From: Setophaga petechia
Lineage: Eukaryota > Chordata > Aves > Passeriformes > Parulidae
Reading direction: 5' to 3'
Assembly: GCA_024362935.1 (NCBI GenBank)
Contig: JANCRA010000006.1
Span: 30,249,924-30,313,923, forward strand
Length of the DNA: 64,000 nt
This document shows positions 53,201 to 63,501 of this stretch, piece after piece. The notes beneath the pieces are model-generated. The model was not told the DNA's origin, ran no database searches, and saw nothing but the letters and a program-made list of their open reading frames with translations. The position numbers and the translations under genes are program-made. Every line of letters begins with the position of its first letter. Position 1 is the first letter of the stretch.

Positions 53201-56020
53201 TGAGTTCTGGTGCCTTCCACACCTCTCTGAGGCTTCAGCAGGTGGAGGCCCACTCCCTTTGGAGGCAGCTCTCACAACCATCCATAGCAGTGTTCACTCA
53301 AAAATCCATTTTTTGTTCAAACTCCTTCAGATTTGGCTCACAACGAGTGGCTCCTTGGGAAATTTTTATTCTGTGAGATTTAAGAGCTCTCTGCTGCTGG
53401 AAATCATTCCTCTCTTCACAGGTTTTCCACATGCTGTCCATCCCTCCCTGCCAATCTGCTCTTGAACAGATTTGAACATCCTTTCTGTCCAACAGCTCCT
53501 GCAACTTCTTCCAGAGCCTCTCTGGAGTTGAACAGAGCCTTGTGGAGTGAGTTCCAGGAGTGTCTGCCCTATAGATGCCCTGTGCCCCATGGATCCTGTC
53601 TGCCCCATGGGTTCCAGGGCATCTCTAGGGTAGGGTCTGTGCCCAGAGCTGTGTGTGAGCTCCCACAGGAGCCCGTGGGCTTTCCCTGCTGGAAGCTCCT
53701 GTCCAGCTGAGGAGCCTCTCAGCTTCAGACTTGTTTTCTTTCTAGCACATTGTTTTCTACCCAAAGAGCTTGATCTGCAGTCTTTGTTTCTTGCCTTGTT
53801 TTATTCTGTTTCAATTCTCTGTGCTCATGGTGTTGAATCCTCATTATGTTCTTGAATGCGAATGATTCTCAACTTTCTCAGTTGCTCTTGGGTGTAATTC
53901 CTGCAGCCCTGTTGGCTTTCAAGAGTTGCTTTTTAACATTTCCACTAGTCATTAGTGTAATAGGAAATATTTGTTAATTGCTTCCAGAGAGACTCAGTCC
54001 AAAACACGGTGAGAGCCTCTCCTACACAGAGGTTCACACTTCAGTTTTTGTTTTGAGTTTCAGGGTTTGTTTTCTGTCAAGTATTAGATCTGGATCATTC
54101 TTCAAGTCCTGCTTGCTTTGGGCTGTTTCAGGCAGGTCCCTAAATCCTGCTGATACAAACTCTTGGCTGCTGGCTGATTCCCTGCCATCAATTTCAGCAT
54201 AATTGTGTGTCTTGTTAATAAGAGCTCCCACCTCTCCTCTGGGGGTGAACTGGGGAAGGAGAGCGTTCTTCTGAGCAAATCCTCTTTTACAGTCTGTGTA
54301 AAGTGTTTTGTTGGTTTGGTAAAGGGGAAGAATTCTCTGCTGATGGCTAGGGAAGGTGTTTCCATTGGAAAATATTCCTTCCTGATCAAATGACATAACA
54401 GGGCTGCTGGAAACAGGGTGTGCAGACTCTTCAAGAGGGGGATAGGGTGGTGGAGGCAAATCTGACACCCCTTCTGCCCTTCTCATGCCCTGTTTTCCTG
54501 CCCAGCTGTCCTTGTTAGGAGGCCTCAGCTTTATCTAAATTCTGGCTCTAGGCCTTGTAGCAGAATTCCCCTGACTGAAGTGCCTACCTGCAGCAAATTG
54601 TCCTGCCATGATTTCAGCAGTCCTGTTCCTATCTTGTGTCATTTGAGCACAGGGAGCCAGCAGAACACAGAGCCTGCAGGCACCACTGCCTGCTTTGTTT
54701 TGGACTGGAGGATCTCCAGGGGTGCCTTCCAGCCCCAGGCTCTGTGATCCTGGTGTGCTGTGCAGACACAGCCCTGCCTGGCACCATCTCCCAGTCAGTG
54801 CCTGGCATCTTGTGGTGTCTGAAGGGGGTGGCAGGAAAGCAGAGAGTGACAGCAGGAGAGCAGGGGGAGAGGTCCCTGGAAGCATGCTGTGCATTTTAGA
54901 TGGTAAAATAGCCCCAGCCTTTGTTTTGCCTCCACATGGGGTATTAGCAGGCTCTTGCTCTGGGCACCCAAAAGAGAAGGTGCAGCTGAAATGGCTTCAG
55001 TTGGTTCCCTTGCCTCTCCCTCCCAGCCACCCTTTAAAAAAGCATCTTGGTGGAAGTGGGAAGCAGTGGGTGTGGAGTAAGAACACTTGTGCCATTGAAG
55101 GGAAGCTGCTACTCTCTCCTCAGTCCCACCTCCACAAGCTGTTGGCATTAACACAGCGCCAGAAAAATGTGGAAGTGGATCCTCTCCAGGCAAAGCCACC
55201 GTGTGCCCCTCCCTTGTAGGGGCTGTGGGAGGGGATGGGGACCTGTCCTTGGGTGGCTGCTCTGGGACAGAGGCAGGGGGACTGAGCCAGGCCAGCTGTG
55301 ACCAAGCCTGACCTTGTCAGAGTTGGATTTCTGTTGCTTTTGTGTCTTTTAAACGCTGCAGTGTGAGGAAGAGCCAGATGGGGTTGGTGAAACCTGTGCT
55401 GTGGATTGCTGCTGAAGCAAAGGGCTGGGGAATTTCTTCAAAGATATCTGGAGGTGCAAGACTTTGTCAGCACGTCTGATTTATTGGTGTGGGTGCAGGC
55501 AAAGCTGAGCCCTTGCTTCGGAGAAACAAGTGTACAAAGGTTCAAATGTGCCCTTCTCAGATCCCAGTTTTGATGTTCAAGATCAAAGCCTGTGTATTGT
55601 GATTGTTTCCTTCAGCCACAGGAGACTAATCTCTGGTTTGATCTTGTGTTAAGTATTTCCTTTTTTTCACACTGCCCCATGGAAATACACACTTCAACAC
55701 GTGTCTGTAAAGTGAAAGAAAAAGTATTCCTAATACTTTTTCTTAATTTATTTATTTTTTTTTAAATTTTATTAATTCTTATTTTCCTAATACTTTTATA
55801 TGTGGAAATCTGTGGGGAAATCTCACTGTCCCCACTTAGAAATCTGCAGTACCTGAGGAATGGAAATTGAAAAATGGAAATATCCCTGTTTCTCCTCATT
55901 AGGATATTGTAATGAACTCCTAACAGTGCAGCATGGCCTGGCCTCTGTGTTTTTCCTTGGGAGGCAGGAGGGCACCCCAGAGCTGGCTGTGCCCAGGCTG
56001 TGCCCAGCAGAGCTGGGAAA
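50256..56020. other. intergenic DNA between SUCO and FASLG
   Basis: I recognise no gene. Open frames are short and lack splice support or domains. A 17-bp repeat (GGGAATGAGACCCTT) occurs at about 52564-52600. Some of this region may regulate FASLG, but no specific element can be claimed. Confidence 0.55.
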
Positions 56021-56025
56021 GGCAG

Positions 56026-56626
56026 TGTGAAAAACACCAATCACTTGTTCTTAAAATTTTAAAAGTTTGATAGTAATAAAATGGTTATAAAAATAGTAAT
56101 ATTATTAGAGTAATAATAATTTGGACAATTTGAATTAGGTCAATATGAGACAACAGAAACAAAGAGTTATGGACAGTCCTGGGCAGCACGAGTCCTAAAA
56201 AGGACCCACGTTAACAGAGGATTAACCCTTAAAAGCAACAGCCTGTTGCATATTCATACACCTCATCCATGATGCATAAATTCCATTCAAACACAGGATT
56301 CTGTCTGGTCATCGCGAACTTCTTCCTCTGAATCCTAACAGCACTTCAAGGCAGGAAGAAGTTCGTTTCTTCTGATAATGGGGCAATAAATTCTCTTTCT
56401 CTGAAAGATTCAGGTGTCCTGTGGCTGCTATCTCACTGTGAGTCCTTTCTTTAAAAAAAACTATCCTACATAGCACAGTTTCTATTTTAACAATTTTTAT
56501 AACCTAAAACTGTATTTAACACACTACTTAAGAGAATTAATACAGCATCACTTTCTAACACAACACATATAATATTCATTTTAATATTTGCAAAACCCCA
56601 GTCATAAAATACATTCATTTTTCACA
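56026..56626. mobile_element. solo LTR of ERVL-like type, 601 bp, with 5-bp target duplication
   Basis: It begins TGTGAAAAACACC and ends ATTTTTCACA, and is the full-length relative of 15211-15825. It is flanked by GGCAG at 56021-56025 and 56627-56631, a perfect 5-bp target-site duplication, as is usual for class III (ERVL) elements. It lies 668 bp upstream of the first candidate FASLG start codon. Confidence 0.9.
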
Positions 56627-56663
56627 GGCAGGGAGGGATGCTCGGGGAGCAGGAACGGAGCGA

Positions 56664-56722
56664 TCCCTCATCCCTCATCCCTCATCCCTCATCCCTCATC
56701 CCTCATCCCTCATCCCTCATCC
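56664..56722. repeat. 7-bp tandem repeat (ATCCCTC)
   Basis: About eight perfect copies of ATCCCTC follow the LTR, 0.57 kb upstream of FASLG. Confidence 0.93.
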
Positions 56723-56754
56723 CGCGGGCTCGGTACCACATCCCCTGCCGGGGA

Positions 56755-57112
56755 GGGCTCTGTCTGTCCCTTTCCGTGCGGGATCCCGGAGGGTTTGTCC
56801 TTCCTGGGCTCTGTCTGTCCCTTTCCGTGCGGGATGCCGGGGGGTTTGTCCTTCCTGGGCTCTGTCTGTCCCTTTCCGTGCGGGATGCCGGGGGGTTTGT
56901 CCTTCCTGGGCTCTGTCTGTCCCTTTCCGTGCGGGATGCCGGGGGGTTTGTCCTTCCCTCTGTTTGTCCCTTTCCGTGCGGGATCCTGGAGGGTTTGTCC
57001 TTCCTGGGCTCTGTCTGTCCCTTTCCGTGCAGGATCCCGGAGGGTTTGTCCTTCCTGGGCTCTGTCTGTCCCTTTCCGTGCGGGATGCCGGGGGGTTTGT
57101 CCTTCCTGCATC
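56755..57112. repeat. 51-bp minisatellite upstream of FASLG, seven copies
   Basis: The unit begins GGGCTCTGTCTGTCCCTTTC and contains GTGCGGGATGCCGGGGGG; copies start at 56755, 56806, 56857 and 56908, then a shortened copy, then two more. The unit is 17 codons, so one + frame and the minus-strand frames stay open through it. It ends about 180 bp before the FASLG ATG and may overlap the promoter or 5' UTR. Confidence 0.94.
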
Positions 57113-57293
57113 TCCACAGCCCTGCGGGCGGCGCGGAGGCGGCAGATTTTGGGGAGCGGCTGCGGGAGCCCCCGGAGCGGGGCTGTGGGAGGAGGGTGGG
57201 TCCTGCGGCGCCGGAAAGGGCTCTGCTGCTGATGCTCGGAGCCTCTCGAAGCCGCAGCATCCTTCCACAGCATCCTTCCCTCGCAGCGCACGG
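57113..57293 (+). promoter_or_regulatory. FASLG: FASLG proximal promoter or 5' UTR (inferred by position)
   Basis: A 181-bp GC-rich segment lies between the minisatellite and the ATG. It has no TATA box. A GGAAA core (NFAT-like) occurs in GCCGGAAAGGG at about 57211-57221. The final bases CCTTCCCTCGCAG at 57275-57287 look like a splice acceptor, so a non-coding 5' exon is possible. Confidence 0.35.
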
Positions 57294-57656
57294 ATGCAGC
57301 CGCCGCAGGGCAGCGCCGCGGGGTTCGGCCGCCGCGGGGACGAGCCCGGCGGGCGGGTCCGGCCCGTGCCGCTGCCCCCGGTGCAGCAGAACCTCAATTA
57401 CTGCCCGCACATCTTCTGGGTGGATGGCTGTGCCGAGACAGGCGCTCCCTGTCCCCCCGCTGTCCCCTCGGCTCCTTTCCCACCGCCCGTCCCCGACCGG
57501 AGCAGAAAACCACGGAACAAAGGAGGGGAACGCGGGGGAAGGAGCAGCGCCGGCTTCCTCGTGATGTTCCTGCTGATCCTGGTGGCCTTCACCGGAGTGG
57601 GGCTGAGCATATTTAAGATTTTTCACCTGGAGAAGGAAGTGGATGAGCTCCGAGAG
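57294..57656 (+). CDS. FASLG: FASLG exon 1: cytoplasmic, transmembrane and stalk start
   Basis: It encodes residues 1-121 if the ATG at 57294 is used. Residue 30 (GTG, 57381-57383) aligns with the mammalian initiator Met. The donor CGAGAG|GTGAGG follows DELRE exactly where the mammalian exon 1 ends, in phase 0. Confidence 0.88.
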
Positions 57657-60643
57657 GTGAGGTTTGCCTGGCTGGGCGCGGGTCCCTGGGGAAAGGGGGA
57701 AAGGAACCCTTGGAATGGGCTGAGATGCTCCAGAGGGCACCAGGGTGGCATTTCGGTGGCTGCTGGCACAGAGGAGCAGGGTGCTCGTTCCCCTATCAGG
57801 ATATCCCTGTTCCTGAGCGCTGCCAGCTCTCTCCCTGTGTATTTCTCAGCACTTCGCAGCTCCCCATGGAGTTAATCCCCAGATTTATCCCCCGCCAAAG
57901 GCTGCTCACGCTCTAATCCAAAGTTCCTCTTCTCTCTCGCCAGTCTGCCAGCGCTGAGCTCACCCCTCCCGCCGCTCAAAAACTCACAGGTGAGTCCGTG
58001 CCGGCAGGAGGAACCCAGCGAAATTGAAACTTTCCACAAGAACCTGCCAATTTTCCTAGATTTCATTTAGATGGTTTTGATTTCATTAAAAAAAAAAGTT
58101 TCAATTTGGGTGGAACAATTTAAAAACTGTGGTTCGAACTTCCAAACTGCTGCTTTTCTTTTGCATTCCATGTTAAGGTTATAAATGAGGGTATCCTTTT
58201 CAAAAATGGCCAAGTCAGAAAGAAATTTTCAGTCCTCTAGCTAGTTTTTTTTCTAGCTCTGAAAAGTTTAAATTTGTTACCCCTTGAGAATTTTATTAAT
58301 TAGAAAATTTGTTTTCAAATTTGTTCTAATATTGAATAAAAAAAAAATAAATAGCAAAATTATTGGGAAAGGGTTCTCATCAACTCCTCTTCCAATAAAT
58401 ATTCCCCTTTATGGGAAGGGGAGCTCTTATTTGAACTGGATGCTCAGTGCTCTGATCACGGCTTCTTTAGCAGAGGCTGAACATAAATAATAAACCTGAA
58501 TTTCCTGAGGGAGCTGGATAAAGAAATAGAAACAGTGGAATAGTGTAAAGGAGAAGGGGGAGCAGAGAGGAGAATTTAATTGGCTTGAGAAAAGAAAATG
58601 CTGATTCTGAAATTAGAGATGATGAAGTAGATATTGAGGAAAATGAAGGGATGGAGTGGATGGGCTCCAAACACCGAGTCACTGGAATGGGAGGGAGCTG
58701 AGCCCTGCAGAGCAGGCAGAGCTCTCCCAGCTGTGCTCTCCCCTCCTGAGCACAGCTCCAGCTCCAGCTGCTGCCTGCACAGTGGCCTGGATGCTCTGCA
58801 GGGTCTCGGGGGTCCCCTGCCCTCTGGGCTGGCTCCTCCATGAAGCTCGTGGCCAATGTTCCCTCTCTTTGTGCAGGGCACAGGAAGGAGGCCAGGAGGG
58901 CAGCCCACGTCACAGGTACGTGCTGGGGGGCAGATGGCACCTGGGGTGGGGGCAGATGGCACCTGGGGTGGGGGCAGAGGGTGCCAGGGCAGCTGGAACA
59001 GGATCAGAGGGTGCCAAGGCAGCTGGGATGGGGACAGAGAGTCAGATGGCACCTGTGGTGGGACCAGAGGGTATCATGGCACCTGAGAGGGGGTCAGAGG
59101 GTGCCATGGCAGCTGGGATGGGATCAGAGGGTGCCATGGCAGCTGGGATGGGGGACAGAGGGTGCCATGGCAGCTGGGGATGGGGTCAGGGGATGCCATG
59201 GCTGCAGTTCTGAGGAGCCCACCCCACGCAGGCTCTGCTGTCCTCCTCGGGTGACACATCTGCTCTGACAGTGGAAATTTGCTCCACAGACAAAACCTCC
59301 CCCTCACTTGTGCCTCTCAGTGAGGCCTGGCTTTGGCTTGGTTTTTGGGCTGTGCAGGGCAGGAGTGGCACTGGGGCTGGTGTTGGTGAGGGGTGAGGCC
59401 CAGGAGAACTTTCCACACTGCAGACAAAGCTTGGAGAATATTGGAATTAAATCCCAATATTGCTGGATGGAACGTGCCTGGGCTCGCCTGGCCCTTGCTG
59501 CTTGACCAAGGGCGGCAGCTGTGGTGGTTTCACCCCAGAGACACCTTTGGCTGGCTGGATGTGTGGTGGTTTCACCCCAGAGACACCTTTGGCTGGCTGG
59601 ATGTGTGGTGGTTTCACCCCAGAGACACCTTTGGCTGGCTGGATGTGTGGTGGTTTCACCCCAGAGACACCTTTGGCTGGCTGGATGTGTGGTGGTTTCA
59701 CCTCAGAGACACCTTTGGCTGGCTGGATGCTGCAGCTGGCGCTTGGGACAAGTCCAGGCATGCAGGAGCTCAGGTTTACCTCTGGTGGAGAGGCTTTAGG
59801 CGATGGTGAAGAAAAAGGAGTTGGTTCTGATGGAGGGTCTGATCCAGAGCTTTATTCGTGGCCCACAGGCCTCTGAATGCAGCAACAGCTCCCACAGAAC
59901 TCCTCGAATTGTGTCTTTTAACCCTGGGAACAGGGGGAGGGAAGGGGGGGAAGTCTCAGGGGACAAATGACATCTGGATGGCCCAATGTCCCTCAAGGGG
60001 TGTAAGGCATCTTTTGAACTCTGCCAATCACTCGAGGCTCTTCTGGAATGCCAAGATTGAGGGACAGCACTCAGCAGGGGCAAGGGAGGGGAAGGGAGAG
60101 GTGATGGGCACACCTGGGGAGGGAACAGAGGTAGCTGAGCCAGGATATTCCATCACACCACAACAGGAGAGCCCTGCCCTGTGCTGTGTGGCGTGACCTG
60201 AGCCAAACCCACCTCCCAATCTTTTCTTTGGCCTTGTTTCCCTTCCAGGCAACCCAGCGCAGCAGGGGCTGCCCCTGGAGTGGGAGCCCAGCTCCGGCCA
60301 CGCCTACACCAGCGGCGTGGAGTACGCGGCGCGGGGGCTGCGGGTCAGCGAGCCGGGGCTGTACTTCGTGTACTCGCGGGTGCTGTTCCGCGGCACGGCC
60401 TGCGACGCCCAGCTCCTGGCACACGTGGTGTACAAGAGGAACCCGGCCTCCCCGGGCAGCCTGGTGCTCATGGAGGACAGGGCCACCAACTTCTGCTCGG
60501 GCCACAGGATGTGGGCCCGCAGCAGCTACCTGGGCGCTCTCTTCAGGCTCAGGAAGATGGACAGCGTGCATGTCAACGTCTCCAAAATCGCCCTGGTCAA
60601 CTTTGAGGAGTCCAAGACTTTCTTTGGTTTGTTTAAGCTTTGA
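57294..60643 (+). CDS. FASLG: FASLG, Fas ligand (TNFSF6), four coding exons, spliced
   Basis: FASLG is a type II membrane TNF-family cytokine on activated T and NK cells; as a trimer it triggers apoptosis through Fas. Join 57294-57656, 57944-57989, 58877-58915 and 60249-60643: 843 nt, 280 residues (human 281), all junctions in phase. Order: N-terminal cytoplasmic region with QQNLNYCPHIFWVDGC at 31-46; a short proline-rich stretch at about 53-67; basic KPRNKGGERGGR; transmembrane helix about 87-109; HLEKEVDELRE stalk; TNF domain about 150-280. TNF motifs are PLEWE, GLYFVYSRV, WARSSYLGALF, VNVS, NFEESKTFFGLFKL and the Cys201/Cys232 pair. The start is uncertain: mammalian MQQ.. aligns with GTG CAG CAG (Val30), and the only in-frame upstream ATG is 57294, in weak context. 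Later in-frame ATGs fall in the membrane helix. Coding GC is very high. Confidence 0.93.
57944..57989 (+). CDS. FASLG: FASLG exon 2, stalk
   Basis: This 46-nt exon encodes residues 122-136 (SASAELTPPAAQKLT) plus one base. Acceptor TCTCGCCAG, donor CACAG|GTGAGT. Its size equals the 46 nt I recall for human exon 2. Sequence is poorly conserved, as usual for the stalk. Confidence 0.88.
57990..58876. other. FASLG intron 2
   Basis: Unique intron; it is AT-rich in its first half (58060-58660), unlike the GC-rich exons. Nothing else recognised. Intron 1 (57657-57943) is short and plain. Confidence 0.6.
58877..58915 (+). CDS. FASLG: FASLG exon 3, stalk
   Basis: This 39-nt exon encodes residues 137-149 (GHRKEARRAAHVT), aligning with the human EKKELRKVAHLTG. 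It is shorter than the human exon and lacks the PSPPP segment. Acceptor TTTGTGCAG, donor CACAG|GTACGT, phase 1 in and out. Confidence 0.87.
58924..59207. repeat. about 30-bp G-rich minisatellite at start of FASLG intron 3
   Basis: Imperfect units share CAGAGGGTGCCATGGCAGCT and GGGATGGGG; roughly nine copies, the first two shorter. It begins about 8 bp after the exon 3 donor. Confidence 0.9.
59519..59729. repeat. 42-bp minisatellite in FASLG intron 3, five copies
   Basis: The unit begins GTGGTGGTTTCACCCCAGAG and ends CTTTGGCTGGCTGGAT; five almost identical copies. It is 14 codons long, so open frames through it are artefacts. Confidence 0.95.
59783..60066 (-). mobile_element. LTR of an endogenous retrovirus (family C), FASLG intron 3
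   Basis: On the minus strand it starts TGTCCCTCAATCTTGG and carries GGCCACGAATAAAGCTCTGG, a polyadenylation signal in the usual LTR context. I recall this type from passerine genomes. No target-site duplication was found, so the ends are approximate. It ends about 180 bp before the exon 4 acceptor. Confidence 0.72.
60249..60643 (+). CDS. FASLG: FASLG exon 4, TNF homology domain and stop
   Basis: It encodes residues 150-280 and the TGA. It contains the whole receptor-binding TNF fold with the conserved disulfide cysteines (201, 232) and the C-terminal FFGLFKL. Of three human N-glycosylation sites only the one at NVS (259) remains. Acceptor CCCTTCCAG. Confidence 0.96.
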
Positions 60644-61535
60644 AGTGGAGCGTGGCTGGCAGGCCCTTCACACACACACAGCCCCACATGGATGTGTGAG
60701 GGCTGAGAGCTGCCTGGGCACCACCAAACCCACCAGAAACCATGTTTGGGCTTCAGCACGAGGGGATCCAAGCAATGGGAAAGCACCAGGGCTGTGCTGT
60801 ACCAGCATGAACAGAATTGCACGTGTTCTCCTGACAAAAAACCCAACCAACTCAGAATGCAGCGTGCTGCAGACCCTGCTGGAACTCACGACGTGCTGCC
60901 TCAGAAGATGGTGGGGCCTGCTGCTCCCCGTGGTGGCACAGCCCTGCTGGGGACAGCTGGGGGTGTTAAGGAGGTGTCTGGGTGGTGCCATGACACCACA
61001 GTGGTGTGGCATGAGCAGTGTGACCAGCTGCTCCCCCTGAGCCATGGCTGGCACTGCTATGGACCGTTCTGTTAAGCTATGGACCGTTCCCAGCCCAGGA
61101 AATGCTCCCCACCCTCTTTATTTAACTCATCCCAAGTGCCTTGCAAGGAAGGTGCCAGGAGCAGCCGTGCCCTGGGGCTGTCCCAGACGTGGCAGTGTGA
61201 GCAACCATGGTGTGGGGGTGCCCATGGGCTCTGCACACAGCAGGGCAGGGCACTGGGGCTTGAGCACCTTGAGCCCCCTCCTGCCCCTTCAGCACATGAG
61301 GGCTCCCCATGGGGGCTGCTCTGCCACCCCTGTCCTGGTGCAGCTGGTGACACTGGCACTGGCAATGCTTTGGCTGGGCCCCTTGCCCATGGGATGTTCC
61401 CTCCTGAGAAAAACACAGATGGTAAATATTGGGAAATATATATTTTTCTAGTGAGTGGTGCTGTCCTCTCCTCATTTGGTGCTCAGGGCCCCATTCCTCC
61501 TCCAGCAGCATGGCAGGAACCTGGGAGCCTCCTCC
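60644..61535 (+). other. FASLG: FASLG 3' UTR and downstream DNA
   Basis: It follows the TGA. No AATAAA occurs on the + strand here. The nearest variant is ATTAAA at 61627-61632, within an LTR, so the 3' end is unresolved. A single ATTTA-type element lies near 61117. Confidence 0.45.
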
Positions 61536-61922
61536 TGTTTGTGAGGTCCCCAGGATGAGGTGAGAGATAAGAATCTGACTCCATGTTCTCAGGAGGCTGA
61601 TTTATTATTTTAAGATATTATACTATATTAAAGAATGCTATACTAAAACTATACTCAAGAAAGAGAGGGATACAGACAGAAGGTTTAACAAGAATATTAC
61701 AATGAAAGCTCTGACTGACTCCTCAGAGCCCAGCTCAGCTGATGGTGATTGGTCATTAAGTTAAAACAATTCACCTGTTGGATAAACGATCTCCAGACCA
61801 CATTCCAGAGCAGCAAACACAGCAGAAACAATCAGATAATTATTGTTTTCCTTTCTCTCCGAGGCTTCTCAGCTTCCCAGCAGAAGAAATCCTGGCAAAG
61901 GGATTTTTCAGAAAATATGACA
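61536..61922 (-). mobile_element. solo LTR, family A' variant, downstream of FASLG
   Basis: It begins TGTTTGTGAGGTCCCCAGGA and ends AAAATATGACA, and matches 24454-24783 and 47326-47697. No target-site duplication was seen. Confidence 0.78.
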
Positions 61923-62890
61923 GTGCCATCATCCCTCTTTGCTGCCTGCTTGGCACTGCACAGGGCCCTTTCCATGAGGCTTTGGAACTCAGGAAACACC
62001 TGGATCTGGGGCCTGGGGGGTGTGGGGTGGGCAGCACAGAGCAGGCAGCCAAGCCCAGCAGGAAGGGGCAGATCTCAATCCACAGTTTGGAGCTGGGCAC
62101 GGGGGGCTGAGCAGAATTGCTGCTGTCTGTCCCCAAAGACAGACAAATTGCTGTCCCCAAATTGCTGCTGTCTGTCCACCTGAGTGAGCTTTGGCCCCAG
62201 AAGCACTTCTCACAGAAAAGTGGGAGAGACAAAGTGGTGTAAAATAACCCCAAACCCCGTTGGTTCACCCTGGTGTCATCTCCACGGGGTTCTGACCCTG
62301 GGGCTGTCACTGTCACCAGGCAGGACACAGAGGCTGCCCTGGTCCCTCTGCAGCTCTGCTGCTGCTCTCAGTGCCTGGGGCTCCTCAGCAGCCCCAGCAT
62401 TTGTTTCCTTTGCCCTGTGCTGCTCTCAGCTCGCTGTGGTTTGTGTTATCTGCCTCAGGGAAGTTTATTTCTTTGAAACCTCTCAGTGGTCTGGCTACTG
62501 CTGTGGCCAGTGGGAGGGGAAAAGTGCAGCCCTGCTGACATTGCTGATGTTTCCACTGCATTTCTCAGGGTGGAAAGTGTCTCAAAAGGACAAAGTTCAG
62601 GGGTCTTCTGGCTTGACTTTCTCTCTGCATGTATCAAAGGCTGAAACTGTACAACACAGGGATGGAGCTGCTGCATCCAGAGCTTTCCAGGAAAGGCTGG
62701 GAATTGCTGTCCTCCTCTGCTTGCTCCTGGGGCCGTGCTGCTCTCCTGGTGATGGGACATCCCAGTGGGGAGTGGGAAGCTCTTTGTGCAGCTGCCCCTG
62801 CAGCCAAAGCAGCTGAGCACACCAGGGGCTTCCCTTGTGAGTGGGAGCAGCCTGGAGAGAGGCAGGGCACACAGGGAACCTTGTGAATGG
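61923..62890. other. downstream intergenic DNA
   Basis: GC-rich sequence without a recognisable gene. TNFSF18 would be the next gene by human order, but I see no TNF-domain coding here. Confidence 0.55.
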
Positions 62891-63325
62891 ATTCTGTGAT
62901 GGTTCATGGATTGATCTCAGGGTGCAAAAAGCCAACACAGCACAGGGGGTTTGCAGGGATAATCAAAACAAATGCAGCTTTATTGAGTGACCACAGCAAA
63001 ATGGGATAGAGGGATTAAGGGAGAGAAAAATATAGAGATAGAGAGAGAAAACAGAGAGAGAAAGAGGGGGATAGAGCTACCAAATGTAGAGATGAAGTCC
63101 TTTGGTCCAGTCCAGTCGAGGATCTGCCTGTTATGCTGGGGAGATCTCAGAGGGACAGCTCATCTGCACCCCAATTATACTCTTTTTCATTGGGGGAATA
63201 AATTTTGCAACCAAAACAAGGGTCTTCAGGGGGGAAGAATAGAAAGGGGGGTGCACAGAGTCCAAGCTAGGCAGCAGGTGAGAACCATTGTCTGCGTGGT
63301 CCAGTGGTCACAACCTGCAGGCAAA
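62890..63325. other. possible antisense LTR remnant with GA-rich tract
   Basis: It contains CAGCTTTATTGAGTGACC (a reversed polyadenylation-signal context) followed by a GAGA-rich tract at about 63018-63070. The arrangement resembles an antisense LTR, but I found no ends and no second copy. Confidence 0.3.
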
Positions 63326-63470
63326 CAGAATCACAGAATCACAGAATTTCTAGGTTGGAAGAGACCTTTAAGATCATCGAGTCCAACCCATGTTCTAACA
63401 CCTCAACTAGATCATGGCACCAAGTGCCACATCCAGGTTTTTTTTAAACATCTTGCATTGGTCAGCTTTG
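63326..63470 (-). mobile_element. CR1 retrotransposon 3' fragment
   Basis: It contains GAATCACAGAATCACAGAAT, then GGTTGGAAGAGACC and AAGATCATCGAGTCCAACCC, the hallmark 3' end of avian CR1 read in reverse, with its short terminal repeats. It is 5'-truncated, as nearly all CR1 copies are. Confidence 0.9.
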
Positions 63471-63501
63471 GTCCCCCACACACCTGCCCCGGGTTGGGGG
63501 G

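Noticed and set aside
56703..57740. Minus-strand open frames up to 345 codons opposite FASLG exon 1
   Set aside because: They come from the 51-bp repeat and the GC-rich exon; the peptide is an Arg/Pro-rich repeat with no domain. FASLG on the other strand explains the conservation.
58467..59213. Open frames in FASLG introns 2 and 3
   Set aside because: They are short or repeat-derived and lie between well-supported FASLG exons.
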